DNA of 64,000 nucleotides from Roseimaritima sediminicola (lineage in GTDB: Bacteria > Planctomycetota > Planctomycetia > Pirellulales > Pirellulaceae). The number at the start of each line of letters is the position of its first letter. Position 1 is the first letter of the stretch. The stretch lies in contig NZ_WIAD01000003.1 in the NCBI RefSeq assembly GCF_009618275.1, positions 62,001-126,000 of the forward strand. Reading direction: 5' to 3'. Below, piece after piece: positions 53,349-60,963 of this stretch. The notes under the pieces are model-generated. The model ran no database searches, was not told the DNA's origin, and saw only the letters and a list, made by a program, of their open reading frames with translations. The position numbers were made by a program, and so were the translations under genes.

Positions 53349-54389
53349 GTGAGTGCTACGATTTCCAACCAAACGCTGACGGTCGTCGTTTCCAAAGGCC
53401 AATCGCGGGCTCCCGCCAAACGGGCCCTAGAAACCGCGATCGCCGAGCGGGTGGCGCGGCTGCCGGGCGTCAGCGTGTTGGTGATCCCCCACCTGTACGA
53501 CCTGCCTCCACGCGGCGAAACGATCCAGCGACTGCGGGAGGTCGAGGGCGACCTGGTGCTGTTGAGCTGGATTTTTCCCCGCGCCGCGCACTGGGTGCTG
53601 GACCGGGCCGGCGTTCGAGGCCAAGTGGGGGCGGTCGAACTAGCCGAACCGGTCGGCGATCCCGAAGACCAAGCCGACGTGCTCGAAGACAATCCGCTGA
53701 CCGAGCGGGTCATCGATGAATACCCGCGGCCGGATCGCGCGATCTATACACTGGACCTGCGACTGGCCGAAGAAGCGGACGCGTTCGTCGCCGAGGTGGA
53801 CCGGATCCGCGCGGAGGCGGCCGGTGAAACGATCCCGCCCTCCAGCTCCGCGGTCGCCGAACCGCACCCCGAGGAAAACGACCAACAAGACGCCGACCCG
53901 GCCGGCGGTCTGTTTCAGTTGCAGGAAGCGACCACGCGGCGCTGGTACCCGGTGATCGACTTCAGCCGCTGTACCAACTGCATGGAGTGCATCGACTTTT
54001 GTTTGTTCGGCGTGTATGGCGTCGACAACGTGGACACCATCCTGGTCGAACAGCCCGACAATTGCCGCAAGGGATGCCCGGCCTGCAGCCGTGTGTGTCC
54101 GGCCGGCGCGATTATCTTTCCCCAGCACAAAGCTCCGGGGATCGCCGGTAGCGCCGCGGCCGATGACGGTGGCCTGAAGATCGACCTGTCCCTGTTGTTC
54201 GGCGGCGGTGAAAAGGATGAAGATCCCATCGCCACGGCCGCGCGAGAACGCGACGAACAGCTGCTTTTGACGGGGCGTGAAGCGGTCGGAATCGACGATC
54301 AACTGGCCAAGCGACAGAGTGAGCTCCAGTCGCAACCCAAAGATGAACTGGACGATCTGCTCGATGAGCTCGATGCGATGGAGCTGTAG
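53349..54389 (+). CDS. Two-cluster 4Fe-4S ferredoxin-domain protein
   Basis: A 346-residue protein. Residues about 1-110 form an alpha/beta domain ('TLTVVVSKGQSRAPAKRALETAI', 'VSVLVIPHLYDLPPRGETI', 'GDLVLLSWIFPRAAHWVLDRAG') of unknown function that resembles a chelatase/CbiX or nucleotide-like fold only loosely. Residues about 195-260 hold two clusters: 'CTNCMECIDFC' and 'CRKGCPACSRVCP'. A charged tail follows ('DELDDLLDELDAM'). There is no signal peptide, so it acts in the cytoplasm. The GTG at 53349 fits the upstream spacing. Proteins of this layout are found in planctomycetes without assigned reaction. Confidence 0.82.
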   Translation: MSATISNQTLTVVVSKGQSRAPAKRALETAIAERVARLPGVSVLVIPHLYDLPPRGETIQRLREVEGDLVLLSWIFPRAAHWVLDRAGVRGQVGAVELAEPVGDPEDQADVLEDNPLTERVIDEYPRPDRAIYTLDLRLAEEADAFVAEVDRIRAEAAGETIPPSSSAVAEPHPEENDQQDADPAGGLFQLQEATTRRWYPVIDFSRCTNCMECIDFCLFGVYGVDNVDTILVEQPDNCRKGCPACSRVCPAGAIIFPQHKAPGIAGSAAADDGGLKIDLSLLFGGGEKDEDPIATAARERDEQLLLTGREAVGIDDQLAKRQSELQSQPKDELDDLLDELDAMEL

Positions 54390-54422
54390 CGAGCGGCGTT
54401 CGGGGCCCCCCACAAAGTCGCC

Positions 54423-54467
54423 CGGCTGTCCCAGCCGAGACGTGGGCAACACGACTCGAAGAGTCAT
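54423..54467. other. Two short hairpins between convergent genes
   Basis: CGGCTG-TCC-CAGCCG (54423-54437) and GACTC-GAA-GAGTC (54455-54467) lie between the ferredoxin stop and the stop of the convergent hybrid kinase. There is no T run after either, so they are not classic terminators, but they may help end both transcripts. Confidence 0.5.
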
Positions 54468-54477
54468 GCCACAACGC

Positions 54478-57400
54478 TTACTTGCCGTTCAGCTTGGGGT
54501 GCATCAGCATGGTTCGGACCTGATCGATCGAGGGCGGTTTGACGGAATGTTCGTCGATGCCCGCGCGTTGACTTTTCAAACGATCCTCGGCTTGTCCGTA
54601 ACCGGTCAGCGCGACCAGCAGCACGTCGTCGAACTCGGGGCGACTGCGGATCGCTTTGGAGACCTCATAGCCGTCCATCCCCGGCAAACCGATATCTAAA
54701 AACACCAGTTCCGGATGCGTGTCCAGGACCAACTGCAGGGCTGAAGGTCCATCGTGGGCAGTGCGGATCTGGTGGTCCCCCAGTTTTCGCAGCAGCTTGG
54801 ACAGCAGCCAGGCCGCTCCTTCGTTGTCGTCCACGATGACGATACTTCGGGGCTGGTGATTAGAGGAAACCGCGACCTTGGGTTGGTCGTATGCCAGCGG
54901 CGTGGTGGTCGGCAAGCGGACGGTGAACGTACTGCCCCGGCCCATCCCTTCGCTCTCGGCGCTGACCGTCCCACCGTGCAGTTCGACCAACCGTTTGACC
55001 AAGGTAAGCCCGATGCCAAGGCCTCCCTGCGAGCGATCCAGCGAGCGACTGGACTGAGTGAACAACTCGAACACGCCGGCCAACAACTCCGGTTCGATGC
55101 CGAGACCCTGGTCACACACTTTGATCACCACCTCGCCGTCGCGCAAGCGGGTCGACAGCTCGATGCGTCCGCCGGCTTCCATGTATTTGCAGGCGTTGCT
55201 GACCAAGTTCTCCAAGACCTGAACGATCCGCACCGGATCAGCCTGGATCCAAATCGGTTCGTCGCTTAGTTCCAGATGCAAGGTGTGGTCGTGCATCTGA
55301 ATCGCATGCTGCACCGCTTCGATCGTTCGGTGAATCAGCGGCGTTAGCTCTACGGGCTGGGTGCGCAAGTCCACTTTCCCACGCATGATGCGCGACACGT
55401 CCAGCAAATCATCTACGAGACGCACGACATGTTCGACCTGATCTTGCATCAGGCGAACAACGTCTCGATTGCCCGACAGATCTTCCAACGCCAGCAGGTC
55501 CAGCCCACTGCGAATGGGGGCCAGGGGATTGCGCAGCTCGTGAGCCAGCATGGCGAGGAATTCATCCTTGCGGCGGTCGGCCGCAGCCAAGCTGGAGGCG
55601 ATGCTGCGAAGCTCGTCTTCCATGTGCTTGCGCTCGGTTTGGTCGCGCAGGACCTTCATATAACCCAGGGGCTGCTGATCCGGTCCGAGCAAGCAGGTCG
55701 TCACGCCCAAAGCAAAGAACTCCGACCCATCGGCTTTGCACATCCAGCGTTCGCTGGCCGCCGTACCGGCTCGGCTGGCTTCGGCCAATTCCGCCTGAGG
55801 TACACCGGCACGTCGGTCGCCGGCAGTGTAGATCCGGTCGGTCAAATCTTGAAACAAAAACTCCTCTTCGGCAAAGCCCAGCACCCGCCGGACACCTTCA
55901 TTCCAGCTGGTCGGCCGTCCCGCCCGGTCGGTCATAAAGATGGCGTAGTCCTGAATCTGTTCGACCAGGGTTCGGAAGCGTTGTTCGTTCTCCAGTTCCC
56001 GGAGTTCGATTTCTTTGCGAGCCGTGATGTCCATCACCAGGCCCACCAACTGTCTCGGCTGGCCTTCTTCGGTGCGAGCGATACTACTGGTCACCCAGAT
56101 CCAACGTTGTTGCCCGTCGACGCGCACGATCCGGCATTCAAACTCCCACACGGCACGCCCCTCCAGAGCCTGCTGCAGTAGTCCGTCGACGGCCCCGCGG
56201 TCGTCGGGATGGACGTGGGTATTGAGAAACAGATCGTAGCTCCAGTTTGGCTGCAATCCGTCGTAGCCGAAGATCTGGTCGTGCCGGACGCTGCGAGTGG
56301 CTTGATCGGTGGCAAGGTCCAGTTCCCACTGACCGATCTGAGTCGCTTCCAGGGTGAACTGCAGCAAAGTCTCATTGCGTTTCAGGGCGTCGATCGCCTG
56401 CAGCTCGCCGGTCACGTCTCGCAGCACCGCCAACAAGGCAGGACGCCCGGCATAGACGAACGCGCTGCCGGTCACCTTGACCGAAATCGTCGAGCCGTCC
56501 TTGCGAACGTGGGTGCCATCGACGTGATAGACCTCGCCCCGTTTCGTTTGCTCGACAAAGCTTGCGAACTTGTAGTGGTCGTCGGGATGGACGATCTGGG
56601 CTCCCTTCATCCCGATCATTTCTTCACGCGTGTAGCCGTGCATCTGACACCCGGCCGGATTGACCTCAATCAACCTTGCCTGATCGTCAAAAATCAAGAT
56701 CGCGTCGCTGGTGGATTCAACGATACTGCGGTACTGCGATTCTCGCTCTGCGATGCGTCGGTCCGCCCGTTTCTGTTCGCTGACGTCCCGAAACACCAAC
56801 ACGACGCCGACGATATGGCCCTGGTCATCGCGGATCGGTGCCGCGCTGTCATCGATGGGCGACTCGCCGCCGCCCCGAGCCCGCAGGATGGTGTGGTTGG
56901 CAAGGCCGACAATGCGGCCGTGCGCCAGAACCCTCTCGACCGGATTTTCGACCGGCGCGCCGGAAGTTTCGTGAAAGATCTGGAACACCTCGGCCAAGTG
57001 CTTGCCGGCCGCGTCCTGCTGAGACCAACCGGTCAGTTCTTGGGCCACCGGGTTGAGGTACGTGACGCGGCTCTGGGTATCGGTCGTGATCACCGCGTCG
57101 CCGATGCTGGCCAGGGTGATCGAAAAACGTTCGCGTTCCCGCCCGAGACGCTCGTTGTCCCGGCGAATCCGACGACTGATCGCCGCGGTCGCCGTACCAA
57201 AACTGACAAACAGTCCCAACGCCGCCCAACCGCCCGCGTCGCCCGGAAGGATCGCACCGTGCGGCGGCAAAAATAGGTAGCTGGCCAGCGCCGCACTCAA
57301 AAAAGTTGCCAGCAAGGCCGAACCGGCACCTCCCAGCCAAGCCGCCAATACGACCGAGAAAAAAAACGTGACGAATGGCACCTGATCGCCCAAGGGCGTG

Positions 57401-57483
57401 GCGAACAACCAACGCCAAACCATCGCCAACACCGTGACAACGATGGCAATCCCATAGGCAATAAAGGCCGGAGGTCGTCTCAC
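54478..57483 (-). CDS. Multi-PAS hybrid histidine kinase with C-terminal receiver
   Basis: A 1001-residue membrane sensor. Residues about 5-105 form a DUF4118-like membrane domain ('VPFVTFFFSVVLAAWLGGAGSALLATFLS'), as in KdpD. Four PAS/PAC units follow (about 118-245, 250-370, 378-500, 505-630). The H-box 'FLAMLAHELRNPLAP' gives the phospho-His at H648; N and G boxes ('NLVSNACKY', 'CDQGLGI', 'GGLGIGLTLVKRL') follow. A receiver domain ('IVIVDDNEG', 'VFLDIGLPGMDG' with D930, 'ALTGYG') ends the protein. The start is GTG at 57483. The ligand is unknown; no separate response regulator is adjacent. Confidence 0.9.
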   Translation of the reverse strand: MRRPPAFIAYGIAIVVTVLAMVWRWLFATPLGDQVPFVTFFFSVVLAAWLGGAGSALLATFLSAALASYLFLPPHGAILPGDAGGWAALGLFVSFGTATAAISRRIRRDNERLGRERERFSITLASIGDAVITTDTQSRVTYLNPVAQELTGWSQQDAAGKHLAEVFQIFHETSGAPVENPVERVLAHGRIVGLANHTILRARGGGESPIDDSAAPIRDDQGHIVGVVLVFRDVSEQKRADRRIAERESQYRSIVESTSDAILIFDDQARLIEVNPAGCQMHGYTREEMIGMKGAQIVHPDDHYKFASFVEQTKRGEVYHVDGTHVRKDGSTISVKVTGSAFVYAGRPALLAVLRDVTGELQAIDALKRNETLLQFTLEATQIGQWELDLATDQATRSVRHDQIFGYDGLQPNWSYDLFLNTHVHPDDRGAVDGLLQQALEGRAVWEFECRIVRVDGQQRWIWVTSSIARTEEGQPRQLVGLVMDITARKEIELRELENEQRFRTLVEQIQDYAIFMTDRAGRPTSWNEGVRRVLGFAEEEFLFQDLTDRIYTAGDRRAGVPQAELAEASRAGTAASERWMCKADGSEFFALGVTTCLLGPDQQPLGYMKVLRDQTERKHMEDELRSIASSLAAADRRKDEFLAMLAHELRNPLAPIRSGLDLLALEDLSGNRDVVRLMQDQVEHVVRLVDDLLDVSRIMRGKVDLRTQPVELTPLIHRTIEAVQHAIQMHDHTLHLELSDEPIWIQADPVRIVQVLENLVSNACKYMEAGGRIELSTRLRDGEVVIKVCDQGLGIEPELLAGVFELFTQSSRSLDRSQGGLGIGLTLVKRLVELHGGTVSAESEGMGRGSTFTVRLPTTTPLAYDQPKVAVSSNHQPRSIVIVDDNEGAAWLLSKLLRKLGDHQIRTAHDGPSALQLVLDTHPELVFLDIGLPGMDGYEVSKAIRSRPEFDDVLLVALTGYGQAEDRLKSQRAGIDEHSVKPPSIDQVRTMLMHPKLNGK

Positions 57484-57813
57484 GTTTTATGAAATGGGTT
57501 TCAAGAAGAGAGCGATGGCGGGCTCGGCACGGGCAGGCGGCAAGCCCCGCCAAAGGGAGGGACACAGAAACACTCGCGTCAACGGCAAACAAATGTCACC
57601 GGCTCCACGCAAGCAAATCGTATGCCGCGGCGTAGTGGGCATGCCGCCAGACAACCGGCATGCCGCCAGACAAGACCGATGCCACAGCGCAGCTCGGCGA
57701 TTCCCGGCGAGAGATATGCCGGGTTTTTTTCTCGATCCGGAAGCCTACACCGACGCGCAGCTCGGCACCCGTCGGCGGAGCGAAAGGCGACACGGGTCCC
57801 TGCCGCGACGTTG
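57484..57813. other. Intergenic region with possible plus-strand small RNA
   Basis: This 330-base gap separates two minus-strand genes. It contains two direct copies of GGCATGCCGCCAGACAA (about 57638-57654 and 57658-57674), a GGCGGG/CCCGCC pair near 57514-57550, and a strong terminator in the plus orientation at 57703-57730. There is no plus-strand gene before the terminator for over 3 kb, so a non-coding plus-strand transcript ending at 57730 is possible. No clear promoter was found. Plus-strand open frames here look non-coding. Confidence 0.4.
57703..57730 (+). terminator. Strong rho-independent terminator with no upstream plus-strand gene
   Basis: CCCGGC (57703-57708) pairs with GCCGGG (57718-57723) over a 9-base loop, immediately followed by seven T (57724-57730). 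This is the most canonical terminator in the window, yet the flanking genes are both on the minus strand. Confidence 0.75.
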
Positions 57814-58506
57814 CTACTCGGTCTGTTTGCTCAGCAACTCGACCGATTTGATCTCCACGTGCATGTCTTGATTGCCGTGCAATTGCAGGGCAAAGACGCC
57901 CTCTTTAGCGCCCTTTTCGTCGCTCAGATCGCAGGCCAGGATGTCGCCGACCTGCGTGACAATGCGGTCCCCGTGGACACTGACCACCATCGTCGTCCAC
58001 TGCTCGCCATCGAGCCCAGCGACCACCTGTTGCCATTGCTTGTTGCGTTTGCCGCGACGCTCCGGCGGGAACGATTCCAGATAGTTCAGCGGTTTGGCGA
58101 TCCAGGCTCGTCCGCCGGTCTCATACAAACCGCCGACCAGATCGCTGTTCTCCAGTTCCGCCTGCACCCCGTGGATCCCGACGGCTTGTTCGACCGGTTT
58201 GCTGTGGAAGTAGAACCCGCTATTGCCAGCCCGGATGCGGAACACGATTCGAGCGGTGAAGTCGCCGTAGGACTGCTCGCTCAATAGCAGGCCGTGGCGT
58301 TTTTCACTCTTGGGACTCTTTCCCACGAGAATCCCGTCAACGACCTCCCACTGCCCACCGCCGACGGGTTTCCATCCACGGAGATCCTGGCCGTTGAACA
58401 ACGGCTTGTTCTCTGCAGACTCCGGCCCTTCGCCAGGAGCCGACACGGTCCACAGAAACGTAGTAACAAGCAGACCGAAACAGCAGCGCAATAGCAGGCG
58501 GGACAT
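57814..58506 (-). CDS. Secreted DUF1080 (3-keto-disaccharide hydrolase-like) protein
   Basis: A 230-residue exported protein: signal peptide ('LLLRCCFGLLVTTFLWTVSAPG') then one DUF1080 domain with 'PLFNGQDLRGWKPVGGGQWEVVDGILVG', 'FTARIVFRIRAGNSGFYFH' and 'GVQAELENSDLVGGLYE', the concanavalin-like fold common in planctomycetes. Some members act on 3-keto-glycosides, and others may bind polysaccharide. The ATG at 58506 gives the clean signal peptide; a GTG-type start nine codons earlier is less likely. No partner gene adjacent. The terminator-bearing gap follows. Confidence 0.88.
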   Translation of the reverse strand: MSRLLLRCCFGLLVTTFLWTVSAPGEGPESAENKPLFNGQDLRGWKPVGGGQWEVVDGILVGKSPKSEKRHGLLLSEQSYGDFTARIVFRIRAGNSGFYFHSKPVEQAVGIHGVQAELENSDLVGGLYETGGRAWIAKPLNYLESFPPERRGKRNKQWQQVVAGLDGEQWTTMVVSVHGDRIVTQVGDILACDLSDEKGAKEGVFALQLHGNQDMHVEIKSVELLSKQTE

Positions 58507-58588
58507 CGTCGAAGGACCGTCAGTAGTAACCAACGAAGCGGGGAATACAACGAGCCGTCATTGTAATCGCTGCGGAGCCCCGCGGGGG

Positions 58589-58984
58589 TCAACGACCGCG
58601 TCGCAAGCGTCCCAAAACTTGAATCTGCGAGAGCTCATAGGCGTCCTCGGCACCCAACCGCGTCGCCATGTACATCAGTCGCGCGGTGATCCGACAGCGA
58701 ATGGGATGACGCGAGTTGTCACAGGCGCACTGCATGTCTCGCAGGAATTGTCGATCGCACTGCTGACGGCTGGCACCGGGAATCGTGTAACAGGCGTCGT
58801 GGCGACGACAGGCGGGCCGAAAATCCGCCCCGCCGGCACCCTGCGGGATCAGATACCGCAGCGGCCCCCGCATCGCAGCCGGCCCACAGGGACGCGAGCT
58901 ATCGTCCGCCCCGTATCCCAAACTCGCCGGCAACAAAACCACCAGGGCGATCCCTAGAACACGTGTGAGCGATACGTCCAGCAT
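58589..58984 (-). CDS. Secreted phospholipase A2-like protein
   Basis: A 131-residue exported protein. The signal peptide ('VLGIALVVLLPASLGYGA') is followed by a Cys-rich domain with 'FRPACRRHDACYTIP', the C-x-x-H-D-x-C-Y active-site pattern of prokaryotic and group phospholipases A2 (catalytic His and Asp retained), then 'CDRQFLRDMQCAC'. Even Cys number suggests disulfides. The ATG at 58984 is chosen because GAAGG lies 9 bases upstream; an ATG at 58993 is too close to that site. Activity on phospholipid is inferred from the motif. No neighbouring toxin or secretion gene. Confidence 0.8.
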   Translation of the reverse strand: MLDVSLTRVLGIALVVLLPASLGYGADDSSRPCGPAAMRGPLRYLIPQGAGGADFRPACRRHDACYTIPGASRQQCDRQFLRDMQCACDNSRHPIRCRITARLMYMATRLGAEDAYELSQIQVLGRLRRGR

Positions 58985-59214
58985 AACGAACATCCTTCGT
59001 TGATTTCGGCGGGGCAGGGCAGGCCTTGGCGGGGTGACCACGACAACCCTAGGACGCTCCCGAGCTGGATCAACAGGGTTGTCTGCAGAAACCGCGATTA
59101 TTGCAACCGAGGTTTCGGGGCGTCCCGTTGTAACGATCCGCCGGCCGGCGACCCTCCCGCACAGGCGGGAGAAAGTTCCCCACCGGTTCCAGCGAACCCC
59201 TGGTGCCGACGCGC

Positions 59215-59388
59215 TCAGCGGTTGCGTTCGGCAGCTTCGATGCCCTGATCTTCCAACTGGATCGCCTGCTGAGTCTGCGCGTCCAGCAGAGGCGGTTCCG
59301 AAGCGACTTCGCCGCCGCAGCCCACCGCGACGGCCAACATACTCAGAATGCTGACCATCAACAGTCGTTTCCTCGTCAAGGTACTCAT
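59215..59388 (-). CDS. Small lipoprotein downstream of the DUF1559 gene
   Basis: A 57-residue lipoprotein: 'MSTLTRKRLLMVSILSMLAVAVGC' region with lipobox 'VAVGC' (C24), then a short polar tail ('PLLDAQTQQAIQLEDQGIEAAERNR'). Very small lipoproteins immediately 3' of DUF1559 genes are a regular planctomycete arrangement. The gap to the DUF1559 stop is 140 bases and carries a degenerate copy of the dispersed repeat. Role unknown. Confidence 0.7.
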   Translation of the reverse strand: MSTLTRKRLLMVSILSMLAVAVGCGGEVASEPPLLDAQTQQAIQLEDQGIEAAERNR

Positions 59389-59503
59389 TGGTGTTTCTCG
59401 TATCTGTCGTATGGAGTTGTTACGTAGTGTTTTACAAAGTAGCTCGGCCGGTCCCGCCAAGAGGTGCGTGGGCAACGGCAGGGACCGCCGCGCCATCACG
59501 CTC

Positions 59504-59524
59504 ACAGGCCGGAAACCTATGCCC
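59504..59524. repeat. Degenerate copy of the dispersed palindromic repeat
   Basis: ACAGGCCGGAAACCTATGCC differs at two positions from the copy at 52119; the changes are complementary-looking (GGCC...AACC) but weaken the hairpin. It ends just before the DUF1559 stop codon. Confidence 0.65.
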
Positions 59525-59528
59525 CAGG

Positions 59529-60551
59529 TCAAGGCAGCTCAACCACTTCGCCGTCGTTGCTGACGCTCATCCGGCGAAAGACTTCGGCGTCGACCGTTTC
59601 GGCGATCAGCCGCACCGAACCGTCGCCGAGACAGAAGTTGGTTCCGCCGCTGTGCGAGGAACCGAAGAACGGATGCCAGGCTCCCCAGGAGATCCCGCCG
59701 CGGTCGGTGACCGTGGTCCAGGCTCCGTTCTCGTAGTGGGTCGCCTGCTCGTCGGTGATCGGAGGAATGCCGTAGCGGGTTCCGTCGGCCAGTAAGCCGG
59801 CCCCGAACCGCACCACATCCTCATCCCACCCGGCATTGTTCCAGCGTTCGTTGTCGCCGCCCTCGCTGCCGAAGGAATTGCGATGCAACGCCTTTTCGCC
59901 AATCATCAGCGTATTGGACGAACCGTCGCGAATCTGTTCGATACGCGTCCGACCGCGGTCGGTTTGCATGATCACGCCATCCAAACCACTGCTGGCACGT
60001 TCACGAACGCTGCCCGGTCCGCGGGTCCCGGCGTTGCCGGCGTAGTCGACGCGATAGAAACCGCCGCTGCCGTAGGGCTTCGGCTGGCGCCGCGAAGGAC
60101 AGCTGTAGATCGGTGAATGCGCCTGAGCGACGATGTCTTCCTGGGTGTTGTAACCACCGGAACCCACGATGGGGTCGTAGGTTTCACTGGACAGGTCGTA
60201 GACATTGTCCTGTTCGATGTACGCCAGGATTTGATAACTCCAGCTCCACCCATAGCGGGTCTGCGACCGGCAACAGTCTTCCAGCGGATCGGGCACCCGG
60301 TGGTCGCCGTCACGAGCACCACCCGGCAGGTATCCCAGCGTGTCCTGAAAGTTGTGGCAGGCCAAGCCCATGTTCTTCAGATGGTTCTTGCATTGCATCC
60401 GCCGCGCCGCTTCGCGAGCCGCTTGAACGGCCGGCAACAACAATCCCACCAAGACGCCGATGATCGCGATGACCACCAACAATTCCACCAAGGTAAACCC
60501 TCGATGCGATGTGCGGCCCCGCCGACCGCTGTGACTCAGATTCCTGTTCAT
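59529..60551 (-). CDS. DUF1559 prepilin-like protein (type II secretion/pilin N-terminus)
   Basis: A 340-residue protein typical of planctomycetes. A short basic leader precedes the prepilin motif 'GFTLVELLVVIAIIGVLVGLLLP', then 'AVQAAREAARRMQCKNHLKNMGLACHNF'. The DUF1559 (SBP_bac_10) domain follows and ends with 'HPFFGSSHSGGTNFCLGDGSVRLI', the usual H-x-x-G-x-N-F-x-x-x-D-G-S-V signature. These proteins are thought to be pseudopilin-like surface proteins; the exact role is unknown. The ATG at 60551 has AAAGGA 5-6 bases upstream; an ATG at 60572 is an alternative. A small lipoprotein follows. Confidence 0.93.
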   Translation of the reverse strand: MNRNLSHSGRRGRTSHRGFTLVELLVVIAIIGVLVGLLLPAVQAAREAARRMQCKNHLKNMGLACHNFQDTLGYLPGGARDGDHRVPDPLEDCCRSQTRYGWSWSYQILAYIEQDNVYDLSSETYDPIVGSGGYNTQEDIVAQAHSPIYSCPSRRQPKPYGSGGFYRVDYAGNAGTRGPGSVRERASSGLDGVIMQTDRGRTRIEQIRDGSSNTLMIGEKALHRNSFGSEGGDNERWNNAGWDEDVVRFGAGLLADGTRYGIPPITDEQATHYENGAWTTVTDRGGISWGAWHPFFGSSHSGGTNFCLGDGSVRLIAETVDAEVFRRMSVSNDGEVVELP

Positions 60552-60963
60552 TGCTTTCCTTTGTTTGTCCATTTCCGTCAATGTTTTCTGACATCGTTGA
60601 CCGCCGTCGCCCCTGCGACGACGTGACGAGGCAAACAGTAGAAAAGCGTTATGAAGGGCATATGAAGGAAGCGTTAGCGTTGCGAATGCTCCGCAGCGGG
60701 ACCACCGGCCCCAACGCGCAAGGTCTGCCAATATCCCGTTGCGGCGAGGCTAAGGCGACCGAACCAATCCGCTCGGGCAGAGCGCAAGGGGGAAAGATTT
60801 TTTCCGGACTGCCCATGCGTCTTGAGCGTCCTGAGCGTCGACGCTACACAAGCGGAACGATCGCACGGACGGTTCAGTCCACGGACTGGCGTTCGCGAAT
60901 TTGCCGAGCCACGTCGTGGCCGGCTCGTCCCCGCACATGCAGGAGCTGGATCCGGAGTGTCCT
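60552..60963. other. Intergenic region upstream of the DUF1559 gene
   Basis: This 412-base gap lies between two minus-strand genes and should hold the DUF1559 promoter and the end of the PVC cytochrome transcript. I see a GGAAA/TTTCC palindrome at 60791-60805 and short direct GAGCGTC repeats at 60825-60840, but no convincing promoter boxes, terminator or coding frame. Confidence 0.4.

Noticed and set aside
57494-57871. Plus-strand open frame of 125 codons in the gap after the hybrid kinase
   Set aside because: It runs through the terminator T run and into the DUF1080 gene antisense; no motif, so the region is better read as non-coding.
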